Below are positions 14,468 to 23,065 of a stretch of DNA of 64,000 bases, one piece after another. The notes below the pieces were generated by a model, which was not told the DNA's origin, made no database searches, and was given only the letters and a program-made list of their open reading frames with translations. The position numbers and the translations under genes were made by a program. Numbering within the stretch: position 1 is the first letter of the stretch; each line of letters begins with the position of its first letter. Origin of the DNA: Hyphomicrobiales bacterium (GTDB taxonomy: Bacteria > Pseudomonadota > Alphaproteobacteria > Rhizobiales > Beijerinckiaceae); assembly GCA_019075865.1 (NCBI GenBank), contig JAGXAN010000008.1, forward strand, positions 124,001 to 188,000. Reading direction: 5' to 3'.

Positions 14468-15358
14468 ATGCGCAATCTACCAAATGGCCTTGCCGCGCAT
14501 TTGGCTTCGGGGGCAACGAGCCTCTGCCATTGCTGGCGCGTCATCCGGCGTGACGGCATCGTGCTTGGATTTACCGATCACGACGTTGACGTAACCGCGT
14601 CTGGCACGCTTTGCGTCGCCCGTAGCGGCGTTGAAGGCGCGCAGGCTGAAACCGCATTGGGCTTTGCCGTGGGCGGCTCAGAAATCGCCGGTGCGCTCAT
14701 CAGCCAGATGCTGGACGAGGCCGACCTTGCCAATGGCGTCTATGACGGGGCCAGTGTCGAGGTCTGGCTGGTCAACTGGCAGGACCCGAGCCAAAACCTG
14801 CTGCTGGACATGGGCACCATCGGCCAGATCACCCGTTCGGAATTTGCTTTCACTGCCGAAGTGCGCACGCTGGCGCATGAATTTGACCAGGAGCGGGGAC
14901 GCTATTTCCAGGCAGGCTGCAATGCCGATCTGGGCGATGCGCGCTGCAAGGCGAACCTGACTTCCCCGACCTTTATCGCCAATGATGTCGTGAGCGCTAC
15001 CGATGGCCGCATTTATCTGGGCGCGGGGCTTGCTGGCTACGTCAGTGACTGGTTTACCGGAGGCGAATTGACGTTTTTGAGTGGGGCCAACCAGGGCGCG
15101 CCCTTTATCGTGAAGCAGCACAGCATCATGGGCAATTTGGCCGCCATCACCCTTTGGCAGCCAACGGCCCGGCCGATTTTACCGGGGGATAATTTCCAGA
15201 TTTCGGCTGGCTGCGACAAGTTTTTTGCCACATGCGAAAACAAATTCGCCAATGGCGTGAATTTCCGTGGCTTTCCACACATGCCCGGCAATGACCAGAT
15301 TCTGTCATTCCCCAACCAGGCGGATCTGGCGATGGACGGCGGGAGCCTGTTTCGATGA
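14468..15358 (+). CDS. GTA g13: baseplate hub protein (DUF2163)
   Basis: A 296-residue DUF2163 protein. It has N-terminal 'TSLCHCWRVIRRDGIVLGFTDHD', a central 'LAHEFDQERGRYFQAGCNADLGDARC', and the C-terminal cysteine motif 'GCDKFFATCENKFANGVNFRGFPHMPGND' (landmarks), which may bind iron-sulphur or metal as proposed for RcGTA hub. A GGAGG site lies upstream. The stop overlaps g14 (ATGA). Confidence 0.9.
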   Translation: MRNLPNGLAAHLASGATSLCHCWRVIRRDGIVLGFTDHDVDVTASGTLCVARSGVEGAQAETALGFAVGGSEIAGALISQMLDEADLANGVYDGASVEVWLVNWQDPSQNLLLDMGTIGQITRSEFAFTAEVRTLAHEFDQERGRYFQAGCNADLGDARCKANLTSPTFIANDVVSATDGRIYLGAGLAGYVSDWFTGGELTFLSGANQGAPFIVKQHSIMGNLAAITLWQPTARPILPGDNFQISAGCDKFFATCENKFANGVNFRGFPHMPGNDQILSFPNQADLAMDGGSLFR

Positions 15359-15798
15359 GCGCGCGGCCAACGGCTGCGGCCATTGTCGGCGAGGCGCGGC
15401 TTTGGCTCGGAACGCCTTATCAGCATCAGGCTTCCTGCCGCGGGTATGGCTGCGATTGCCTCGGCTTGGTGCGCGGCGTGTGGCGCGGTGTCATTGGCGC
15501 GGAGCCGGAAATTGTGCCGCCCTATACGCCAGATTGGGCCGAGGCAGGCGGCCTCGAAAGCCTGAAGGACGCTGGCACGCGCCACTTTGTGCCGATTGCC
15601 CCCGCCAACCGTCAGGCGGGCGATGTGCTGCTGTTTCGCTTGCGCGATCAGGTGCCGGCCAAGCATCTCGCCATTATGGTCGATGGTGCTAGCATGATTC
15701 ATGCCCACGACGGCGCTTGCGTCGCGCAGGTGCCGCTCAGCCCATGGTGGCAACGCCGCCTGGCTTACGTGTTTCGATTCCCGGGCGTCGACGCCTGA
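15355..15798 (+). CDS. GTA g14: NlpC/P60 cell-wall peptidase
   Basis: A 147-residue NlpC/P60 protein. Cys35 in 'GYGCDCLGLVRG' is the nucleophile and His104 in 'PAKHLAIMVD' the base; 'QAGDVLLFR' precedes the latter as usual. In GTA it is part of the baseplate and cuts peptide cross-links of the recipient wall during DNA delivery. It is coupled to g13 by an ATGA overlap and followed 24 bp later by g15. Confidence 0.9.
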   Translation: MSARPTAAAIVGEARLWLGTPYQHQASCRGYGCDCLGLVRGVWRGVIGAEPEIVPPYTPDWAEAGGLESLKDAGTRHFVPIAPANRQAGDVLLFRLRDQVPAKHLAIMVDGASMIHAHDGACVAQVPLSPWWQRRLAYVFRFPGVDA

Positions 15799-15822
15799 TT
15801 TTGCGCTTTTTTGGAGACGGAT

Positions 15823-18800
15823 ATGGCGACGCTGTTATTGCAGGCGGCGGGCACCGCCATTGGCACTTTTCTGGGTGGGCCGGTTGGGGCCATGGTCGGG
15901 CGCTCGGTGGGCGGCTTGCTGGGTTCGGCCATCGATGCCCGCCTGTTGGGTGGGCTGACGCAAAGCGCGGCCAAAATGCCGCGATTGCTGACGATGAACG
16001 GTATTTCCTCGGTGGAAGGCACGCCCATTCCCCGCCTTTACGGCAAGGCCCGGGTCGGCGGCCAGGTGATCTGGGCGACGCGGTTTCTCGAAGTCACCAC
16101 CCACAGTCAGGTTTCGGGGGGTAAAAGCACCGGCCCGCGTGCAACCACCTACAGCTATTATGCCAATTTTGCGGTGGGCCTGTGCGAGGGGCCGATTGCA
16201 TTCGTTCGGCGTGTTTGGGCCGATGGCAAGGAACTCGACCTCACCCTCCTCAATGTGCGCGTTTATACCGGCACCGAGACCCAGACGCCGGATCCGCTGA
16301 TCATCGCCAAGGAAGGCTCGGCCCCGGCCTATGCGGGCCTCGCCTATGTTGTCTTTGAAATGCTGCCCCTGACCTATTTTGGCAATCGCGTGCCGCAATT
16401 GACCTTTGAGGTGGTGCGCCCGGTTGCCGGACTTGGGGCGATGGTGCAAGCCGTGGATATCATTCCGGGCGCAACGGAATTTGGTTATTCGCCACTGGCT
16501 TTCACGAATAGTTGGGGCGCTGGTTCCACCAGTTCGGTTAACCGCCACCAACTCACCCATGTCAGCGACTGGACCGCCTCCATCGATGCGTTGCAGGCCC
16601 TGTGCCCAAATTTGAAAAGCGTGGCGCTGGTCGTGGCCTGGTTTGGTGATGACCTGCGCGCCGATCATTGTCTCATTACCCCGCGCGTTGTGGATACGTC
16701 GCAGATCATACTGGAGGGCGACTGGCAGGTGGCGGGGCTCGCCCGCCCGTCAGCCACGCCGGTTTCGCTGTATCTTGGCAATCCCGCTTATGGCGGCACA
16801 CCTTCCGATGCTTCGGTGATCGCGGCGCTGGAGGATTTGCGTGCCCGCGGCCTGCGCGTCACCTTCTATCCGTTTGTGATGATGGATATTCCCACTGGCA
16901 ATGCGCTGCCCGACCCATGGGGTGCGGCCGCGCAGGCCGCCTATCCATGGCGGGGCCGGATTTCGTGCACCCCAGCCCCCGGCCTTGCTGGCACCGTCGA
17001 TGGCACACCGGCCGCCGCCACCCAGATCAGCCGCTTTTTTGGCTCGGTGAATCCGTCGGCGGGTGAGTGGTCCTATCGCAACTTCATCCTCTATTATGCG
17101 CAATTATGCGCAACGGCGGGCGGCGTCGACGCGTTTCTGGTTGGCTCGGAACTCGTGGGTCTCACCCGTGTGCGATCTGCCAGTGGCGTCTATCCAGCCG
17201 CAAATGCGCTGGCGCAGCTTTGCGCGGATGCCAAGGCCGTTCTGGGGGCGGCCACCAAGGTGAGCTATGCCGCCGACTGGAGCGAATATGGCGCGCATGT
17301 CTTGCAAAACGGTGCGGAAATCCGCTTTCCGCTGGATGTGGTCTGGGCGTCGCCGCACGTCGATTTCATCGGCATAGATGCCTATTGGCCGCTGTCGGAC
17401 TGGCGCGATGGCACCGCGCATCTGGACGCGCAAATCGCCCGATCCGTGCATGATCCTGATTATCTCGCCGGTAACATGAATGCGGGGGAATGTTTCGATT
17501 TCTATTACGCCAGCGCCAGTGATCGCTTCGCGCAAATCCGCACGCCCATCACCGACGGCGCCTATAACAAGCCCTGGCTCTACCGGGCCAAGGACCTTGT
17601 TGGCTATTGGTCCAACCCGCATATCGAGCGCGTTGGCGGCGTCGAACTGACTGCCGCTACCGGCTTCGTGCCCATGTCCAAACCGATCTGGTTGATGGAG
17701 GCGGGCTGCCCGGCGGTGGATCGGGGCACCAATGCCCCCAATGTATTCCCCGACCCAAAATCCACGCAGAACAATCTGCCGCCGTTCTCGCGCGGTGGGC
17801 GAGACGATTTGATTCAGGCCCGGGCCTTGCGTGCTTTCATCTGTCATTTTGACCCGTCGCAACCCGGCTTTCACGATGCCAATAATCCGGTTTCGAGCCT
17901 TTATGGCGCGCGGATGGTAGATGCGTCCCGCATTCATCTATGGGCGTGGGACGCGCGGCCATTTCCGGCCTTTCCGGATCAATCGGGCGTTTGGGCGGAT
18001 GCGGTCAACTGGGAGACGGGTCATTGGCTGAATGGCCGGCTTGAAGGGGTTGATCTCGCCGATCTGGTGACAGCGCTTCTGGGTGAAAGTCCGGGACTGG
18101 TTTCCAAAATCATGCCACCGGCGCTGGACGGTTTTCTGGATGGTTATGTGCTGGATCGCACATTGACAACGCGCGGTGCCGTGGAGCCGTTGGCGGCCCT
18201 CTATGGTTTTGATGTGTTGATTTCCGCCGGCTGGGTGCGCTGCCTTGGCCGCACCAATGCCGCCCAATTGGCCCTCACTGCCGCCGACTTTGTGCCCGAC
18301 AAGGACGGCAAACTGCTGAAATTGACGCGCGCTGAAGACGCCAGCCTGCCGCACGAATTGGCGCTGACTTTCAGCGATTCCGAGCGCTATTACCGCTCAG
18401 CGACGGCCTTGTCGCGGCGGTTGTCCGGCTTTACGCTGCGCAATCTGCAAGCTGAATTGGCAGTGGTGATGCGGCAGGGCGAAGCCCAGCGCCTCGCCGA
18501 TATCTGGTTGCAGGACCTATGGGTGGCGCGCGAAACGGCGGAATTTACGCTGCGCCCAAGCTTGCAGGCATTGGAAGTGGGCGACGCCGTAACCCTCGCG
18601 GTGGGAGGAGCCAACCGTTTGTTTCGCATCGATAAAATCACCGATGGGCTAGCCCGGCAGGTGGTGGCGCGCGCCGTGGAACCCGACGTTTATGACCGGC
18701 AGGCCCGCGATGGTTTGCGGCCCATGCTCGCCAGCCCACCAATACCTGGCCCGCCACAAGTGGTGGTGCTGGATTTGGCCATCGCCCGAGAAGACCCCAC

Positions 18801-19683
18801 CAATCTGCAATATATGGCCATCAGCGCGACGCCGTGGCCGGGCACGGTTTCGATCTGGCGGGCCGTGGGCGCAGCTTCCTACAATCTATGGGCGCAGACC
18901 AGCCAATGCGCGACGATCGGCTTGACGTTGACCGATTTTCAACCCGGTCCAGCCGGCCGTTTTGACAATGCCAGCAGCCTTACGCTCAAGATCGGTGCCG
19001 GCACCCTGTCGTCGCCCGGTGACGCGCAAATGCTGGCCGGTGCTGCCAATATGGCCATTCAGGGCAGCGATAGCACCTGGGAGATTTTTGGCTTTTCCAA
19101 TGCCGTGCTGGTCGGCCCGCAAACCTATGTTTTGTCGCGCTTCATTCGCGGTTTGGGTGGGCAGGAAGCCTTGTGCCAGCGCAGCGTCCCCAAAGGCGCA
19201 ACGGTGGTGTTGTTGAATGATGCGCTGGTGCCCATTGCCAATGGCACAGCCGCGCTTGGCATTTCCAGCCAATACCGCGTCGGCCCCGCCAGCCGCGACT
19301 ACAATGACAATTCCTACGTTAGCCTTGGCGCAACGCCCGGCAAGTTGCCCTATTTGCCCTATGCCCCGGTGCAGGCCACCGCATTGCGCACGGGGGCAGG
19401 GGTCGCCATTGCCTTCAAGCGCCGTGGCCGACGCGATGCCGATGCCTGGGAGCCGATGGAAATTCCTCTGGGCGAGGCAAGCGAGGCCTATGCCGTCGCC
19501 ATTTTCCGCGCCGGCCAGATCGTGCGCACGCTGTTGGTGAACACGCCCGCCGCGCTTTACGCGGCAAGCGATGAACTGGCCGATTTTGGCGCGCCGCAGT
19601 CGGCGATGGACGTGGAAATCACGCAAATCAGCACGATTGTCGGCCCGGGCTTTGGCTTACGCATGATGCTCACCATCACTTGA
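15823..19683 (+). CDS. GTA g15: host specificity 'megatron' protein
   Basis: A 1286-residue protein, matching the size of RcGTA g15 (about 1300). A Gly/Ala-rich N-terminal membrane-like segment (residues 1-45) precedes 'SSVEGTPIPRLYGKARVGGQVIWA'. The centre holds the GTA TIM-barrel-like domain, for example 'VSYAADWSEYG', 'VDFIGIDAYWPLSDWRDG' and 'KPIWLMEAGCPAVDRG'. The phage-tail domain and beta-rich C-terminus follow. It forms the baseplate tip and tail fibres and carries cell binding. The start ATG 15823 has GGAG 6 bp upstream. The gene is intact. Confidence 0.92.
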   Translation: MATLLLQAAGTAIGTFLGGPVGAMVGRSVGGLLGSAIDARLLGGLTQSAAKMPRLLTMNGISSVEGTPIPRLYGKARVGGQVIWATRFLEVTTHSQVSGGKSTGPRATTYSYYANFAVGLCEGPIAFVRRVWADGKELDLTLLNVRVYTGTETQTPDPLIIAKEGSAPAYAGLAYVVFEMLPLTYFGNRVPQLTFEVVRPVAGLGAMVQAVDIIPGATEFGYSPLAFTNSWGAGSTSSVNRHQLTHVSDWTASIDALQALCPNLKSVALVVAWFGDDLRADHCLITPRVVDTSQIILEGDWQVAGLARPSATPVSLYLGNPAYGGTPSDASVIAALEDLRARGLRVTFYPFVMMDIPTGNALPDPWGAAAQAAYPWRGRISCTPAPGLAGTVDGTPAAATQISRFFGSVNPSAGEWSYRNFILYYAQLCATAGGVDAFLVGSELVGLTRVRSASGVYPAANALAQLCADAKAVLGAATKVSYAADWSEYGAHVLQNGAEIRFPLDVVWASPHVDFIGIDAYWPLSDWRDGTAHLDAQIARSVHDPDYLAGNMNAGECFDFYYASASDRFAQIRTPITDGAYNKPWLYRAKDLVGYWSNPHIERVGGVELTAATGFVPMSKPIWLMEAGCPAVDRGTNAPNVFPDPKSTQNNLPPFSRGGRDDLIQARALRAFICHFDPSQPGFHDANNPVSSLYGARMVDASRIHLWAWDARPFPAFPDQSGVWADAVNWETGHWLNGRLEGVDLADLVTALLGESPGLVSKIMPPALDGFLDGYVLDRTLTTRGAVEPLAALYGFDVLISAGWVRCLGRTNAAQLALTAADFVPDKDGKLLKLTRAEDASLPHELALTFSDSERYYRSATALSRRLSGFTLRNLQAELAVVMRQGEAQRLADIWLQDLWVARETAEFTLRPSLQALEVGDAVTLAVGGANRLFRIDKITDGLARQVVARAVEPDVYDRQARDGLRPMLASPPIPGPPQVVVLDLAIAREDPTNLQYMAISATPWPGTVSIWRAVGAASYNLWAQTSQCATIGLTLTDFQPGPAGRFDNASSLTLKIGAGTLSSPGDAQMLAGAANMAIQGSDSTWEIFGFSNAVLVGPQTYVLSRFIRGLGGQEALCQRSVPKGATVVLLNDALVPIANGTAALGISSQYRVGPASRDYNDNSYVSLGATPGKLPYLPYAPVQATALRTGAGVAIAFKRRGRRDADAWEPMEIPLGEASEAYAVAIFRAGQIVRTLLVNTPAALYAASDELADFGAPQSAMDVEITQISTIVGPGFGLRMMLTIT

Positions 19684-19710
19684 CCCCACCACCCTTGCAT
19701 GAGGTAAACC

Positions 19711-21084
19711 ATGAGCCAAACCGACCATCTTGGCCTGCCATTCATTGATGCGGCGCAGGCGCAAAAGCACATCACCCATAATGATGGGCTGAATCTGCTG
19801 GATATTCTGGTGCACCTTTCGGTGGCCGAGCGCGGCGTGACTGCGCCGCCGCCTGGACCGGTTGAGGGCTTGCGCCTGCTGCTGGGCACCGGTGCGACCG
19901 GCAGCTTCGCCGGGCATGATGGCACCATTGCGGCCTTTCAGGATGGGGCCTGGCGCTTTGTGTCGCCGGTTGCGGGCTGGCGGCTCTATTGCGAGGCCGA
20001 ATCTGCATTTTTGCTGTTCAACGGCTCGGTTTGGTCTGATCTGGCCGCCAGCCTGAAGAATTTGCAAAACATCGCAAATTTGGGCATTGGCACCACCGCC
20101 AATGCGCAAAATCCTCTGGCTGTAGCGCTTAATTCGGCATTGTTTACCGCTTTGGCTCCGGCCAATGGTGGCAGCGGCGATCTGCGCATGGTGCTCAACA
20201 AGAGCGGCGCTGCCAACACGGTGAGCCAGCTTTATCAGGACAATTACTCGGGACGCGCCGAAACGGGCCTTGCTGGTAATGACCATTTTCACATCAAAGT
20301 CTCGGCCGACGGCAATGTATGGCGCGAGGCGATCAATATTGATCCGGCAACGGGATTTGTCGGCTTTCCTTCGGGCGCGACCCACTCTTGGGTCAATCGG
20401 GTCATCAACGGCAATTTCGCCATCAATCAGCGCGGCTATGTCTCGGGTGCGGCACTGGCGGCAGGCGCTTATGCGCATGACCGTTGGCGGGCAGGGGCGG
20501 CCGGCGCGAGTTATACGTTCACGCAAGGTCAGTCCGATACCCAAATCAACATCACCAGCGGCTCGCTCCAGCAAATCGTGGAAGGCGCCATGTTTGAGGG
20601 CGGCACCTTCACCCTGTCATGGGCCGGCACATCTTTGGGCTCAATCAATGGGGGCACGCCTTCGCCAAGTCCGATCACCGTTGCGGCTTTGGCCGCGGGC
20701 GCAAATGTTACCTTGGAATTTGCGGTCGGGACACTCGGTCTGGCGCAATGGGAGACCGGCACCCTTGCCAGCCCAATGGCCCGTCGCAGTTTGACCAGCG
20801 AGCAGATGCTCTGCTGGCGCTATTTCTACAACCCGCCCTATCTGGGCGGCAACTACATGTTCGTGGTTGGCAATTCCGAGCCATGGCGCGGGATATTGGT
20901 CGAACTTCCGGTGGAGATGCGGGTAACGCCAACCATTCAAGGTGGCCTCTATTCCAATGGTTCCGCCAATTTTACGGTTGAATCCGTCACCAGCAAACAG
21001 GTGCGTATTCGCGGCGATGTTTCGGGCACCGGCGTCGGAATTTTTTCGGAAATCACCAGCTTTTCAGCGAACGCGGAGATATAG
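19711..21084 (+). CDS. DUF2793 phage/GTA tail-associated protein
   Basis: A 457-residue protein. The first 110 residues are a clear DUF2793 domain ('DHLGLPFIDAAQAQKHITHNDGLNLLDILVHLSV', landmark, residues 5-38). The rest is beta-rich with an 'NRVINGNFAINQRG' motif frequent in phage fibre and receptor-binding proteins. It follows g15 by 27 bp on the same strand, so it is probably a fibre or host-binding accessory of the GTA particle. The N-terminal assignment is sound and the function inferred. Confidence 0.75.
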   Translation: MSQTDHLGLPFIDAAQAQKHITHNDGLNLLDILVHLSVAERGVTAPPPGPVEGLRLLLGTGATGSFAGHDGTIAAFQDGAWRFVSPVAGWRLYCEAESAFLLFNGSVWSDLAASLKNLQNIANLGIGTTANAQNPLAVALNSALFTALAPANGGSGDLRMVLNKSGAANTVSQLYQDNYSGRAETGLAGNDHFHIKVSADGNVWREAINIDPATGFVGFPSGATHSWVNRVINGNFAINQRGYVSGAALAAGAYAHDRWRAGAAGASYTFTQGQSDTQINITSGSLQQIVEGAMFEGGTFTLSWAGTSLGSINGGTPSPSPITVAALAAGANVTLEFAVGTLGLAQWETGTLASPMARRSLTSEQMLCWRYFYNPPYLGGNYMFVVGNSEPWRGILVELPVEMRVTPTIQGGLYSNGSANFTVESVTSKQVRIRGDVSGTGVGIFSEITSFSANAEI

Positions 21085-21086
21085 TC

Positions 21087-21650
21087 GTGACGATTATTGC
21101 ATCATGGGCCGACAGCAAGCACACGATCATTCGCGTCGAGGATGCAGCGGGTATCCGCTATGTGCCCGACGACAAGGATAACGGCCATCGCGCCGCCCTG
21201 AACAAGGAAAAGATCGCGATTGCTGAATGGCAGCCCGATCTTGCCAAAATTCAGACCGACGCCATGCGCACCCTCAACGCGCGTGCCGAAGCGCTGATGG
21301 CAGAGTTTTACCGCAAATACCCGCCCGCCGTCATCCGCACATGGCCCGAACAACTGGCGCTGGCGCGTGATGTCATCGCCGGACGCGCTGTGCCCGGCGA
21401 CAACCTGCTGGTGTCAATGGCCACCAGCCGCCTCCATCTGGACGCGGCAAGGGTCGATGGCGCGCAATTGCTCGCCTTCGCGAAAAAGATTGTGGCGCAT
21501 GACGCAAGCGAAAAGGCGCGGTTGATCCAGATCGATGCGATTGTTGGCCCCGCCCAGAACGCCCTGGCTTCGGTCACAACGGTAAGCGTCGTGGGCGCGG
21601 TGCTGGAGGCTGCCCTGAAAGCGCTGAGCCCGCCCAATGCGGCACCCTAG
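21087..21650 (+). CDS. fibre-accessory-like protein
   Basis: A 187-residue protein starting at GTG with GGAGA upstream, 2 bp after the DUF2793 stop. The N-terminal 45 residues resemble a short phage tail-fibre accessory domain ('HTIIRVEDAAGIRYVPDDKDNGHRA', landmark). The rest is helical, with 'YPPAVIRTWPEQLALARDVIAG' like the C-terminal module of the fibre-assembly-type protein at 7-834. It probably belongs to the particle tip. The similarity was judged by eye only. Confidence 0.45.
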   Translation: MTIIASWADSKHTIIRVEDAAGIRYVPDDKDNGHRAALNKEKIAIAEWQPDLAKIQTDAMRTLNARAEALMAEFYRKYPPAVIRTWPEQLALARDVIAGRAVPGDNLLVSMATSRLHLDAARVDGAQLLAFAKKIVAHDASEKARLIQIDAIVGPAQNALASVTTVSVVGAVLEAALKALSPPNAAP

Positions 21651-21680
21651 GCCGACCGCCTGTTTTCACCGCTCGTCCAC

Positions 21681-21704
21681 CCCGCCCATTGGCGGGCTTT
21701 TTTT
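21681..21704 (+). terminator. Rho-independent terminator before the lysis gene
   Basis: CCCGCC (21681-21686), loop CATT, and GGCGGG (21691-21696), followed by C and a run of seven T. It lies after the fibre-accessory gene and ends just before the ribosome site (GGAGA) of the endolysin gene, so it could cut lysis-gene transcription from the GTA operon. Confidence 0.8.
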
Positions 21705-21717
21705 GGAGATCGCTTCG

Positions 21718-22527
21718 ATGCAGAATAATTTTCCGGCCTGCCTTGCCCTGACCCTGCATTATGAGGGAGGCTATGTTGACAATCCGGCGGATCCGGGCGG
21801 GGCCACCAATCTTGGCATCACCCGCGCAACCCTCGCGCAAGTGCGAGGACGGGCGGTCTCCAAAGTTGAGGTCATGTCGCTGTCGCGCGCCGAAGCGGCC
21901 GATATTTATCGCCGCCTGTACTGGAATGCCATCTGCGCCGACAGCCTGCCGCGCGGCCTCGACTGCGTGGCCTTTGATTGCGCGGTCAATTCCGGCCCCG
22001 CGCGGGCGATTGGATACCTGCGCATGTTGATCGGCAAAGACCCAAAGGGTGGGTTGCGCAACGAAGATCTTGCGGCGCTGGCGCAGTTGAAACCAGAGGA
22101 TTCCATTCGTCAATTCTGCGACTTGCGCCTGTCGTTTCTCGAGCGGCTGAAAACATTCCGCGTCTTTGGCCGCGGATGGACCCGCCGTGTCACCGACGTG
22201 CGCCTTGCCGCTCTGGCGCAAATCGGCCTCCCCCAATCCCACTCGGCCTCGCCGACGGGAATAACCGACCGGCCTGCCGGTCCTATTGTGAAAGGTAAAC
22301 CCATGAATTCTCCTGTTTCCGCGCCCACTTCCATTGACAATGCCAAGCCATTTTGGGCGTCGCAGACCGTCTGGTCATCGATTGCCGTTATTGGATCCTC
22401 CATTTGCGGTGGGCTTCTTGCCTGGCGCAACGGCGATATCGGCGGTTTTGGTGCATCGCTGACCGCGCTGTTTGGCGGCATGAATGCCATTGTTGGCCGG
22501 TTTCGCGCCACAACCAAAATTCAATAG
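21718..22527 (+). CDS. GH108 endolysin with in-frame holin-like C-terminal segment
   Basis: A 269-residue frame. Residues 1-180 are a glycoside hydrolase family 108 N-acetylmuramidase: catalytic Glu16 in 'LHYEGGYVDNPADPGGATNLGITR' (landmark), then 'AADIYRRLYWNAICADSLPRGLDCVAFDCAVNSGP' and a C-terminal peptidoglycan-binding part. Residues 196-269 form a separate-looking segment with a hydrophobic helix ('VWSSIAVIGSSICGGLLAW') and a second weaker one, like small holins. An ATG at residue 196 (22303) has its own AAAGG, so a holin-like product may also be made. Neighbouring genes are GTA tail genes, so this is likely the GTA release lysin. Confidence 0.8.
   Translation: MQNNFPACLALTLHYEGGYVDNPADPGGATNLGITRATLAQVRGRAVSKVEVMSLSRAEAADIYRRLYWNAICADSLPRGLDCVAFDCAVNSGPARAIGYLRMLIGKDPKGGLRNEDLAALAQLKPEDSIRQFCDLRLSFLERLKTFRVFGRGWTRRVTDVRLAALAQIGLPQSHSASPTGITDRPAGPIVKGKPMNSPVSAPTSIDNAKPFWASQTVWSSIAVIGSSICGGLLAWRNGDIGGFGASLTALFGGMNAIVGRFRATTKIQ
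22303..22527 (+). CDS. possible nested holin-like protein
   Basis: An in-frame internal ATG of the endolysin gene, preceded by AAAGGTAAACCC, would give a 74-residue protein. It has one clear membrane helix near residues 20-40 and a second Gly/Leu-rich one near 48-62, and ends in a basic tail. Size and layout suit a class II holin. Whether it is made separately, only as the fusion, or both cannot be read from the sequence. Confidence 0.45.
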   Translation: MNSPVSAPTSIDNAKPFWASQTVWSSIAVIGSSICGGLLAWRNGDIGGFGASLTALFGGMNAIVGRFRATTKIQ

Positions 22528-22679
22528 CAAAATCGGATTGCAAATTGCTTTCCGGATGTGCATCGGGCAAACTCGACCCTCGCAAGGCTGAAATGCCCGA
22601 TGCAGACCAATCTGCGCCGGTGGCGTTGGGCCAAAACCTTATTCACGCAAGGTTCACACTGCAGCGCCTAAAAAACACC

Positions 22680-23033
22680 ATGTTGAGAAAATTGCGATTG
22701 CAGCTTTTGCGGGAATTTGGGCTGATGTTCGGCGCGTTGATTCTATTGCCAATGAACCTTTGGGCGGCAGAACCCCTGCCGCACCCTGCCGCGACCTGCT
22801 TTTCCATTCCACAGGCGCGCATTGAAATTGCCAGCAATCACTTGGCCGGCTCGTTTAAGGTCATGGCGCAAATCGCCAAGCAATACCGCTCGGAAGCGCT
22901 GTCTGGCAAATTGTGTCGCAAGGGCGAACTATATATTTACGAAGTTACGCTGCTGCGCCATGATGGCCGGGTCATTCACGTATTTGCCAATGCGCGCGAT
23001 GGTCAGGTTACCAAGGCACGCAACGACAAATAA
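22680..23033 (+). CDS. small exported PepSY-like protein
   Basis: A 117-residue protein with an N-terminal signal peptide (hydrophobic 'LMFGALILLPMNLWA', cleavage probable after AWA-A). It is followed by one PepSY-type domain with the pattern '...GELYIYEVTLLRHDGRVIHVFANARDGQV'. Such proteins are common beside OmpR-type two-component genes, as here (33 bp before the regulator), and may modulate the sensor in the periplasm. The ATG has no good ribosome site, so the start is uncertain. It marks the return to ordinary chromosome after the GTA cluster. Confidence 0.6.
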   Translation: MLRKLRLQLLREFGLMFGALILLPMNLWAAEPLPHPAATCFSIPQARIEIASNHLAGSFKVMAQIAKQYRSEALSGKLCRKGELYIYEVTLLRHDGRVIHVFANARDGQVTKARNDK

Positions 23034-23065
23034 TTGTGGCAAATAAATCGGTTGGGAGATTTTGA

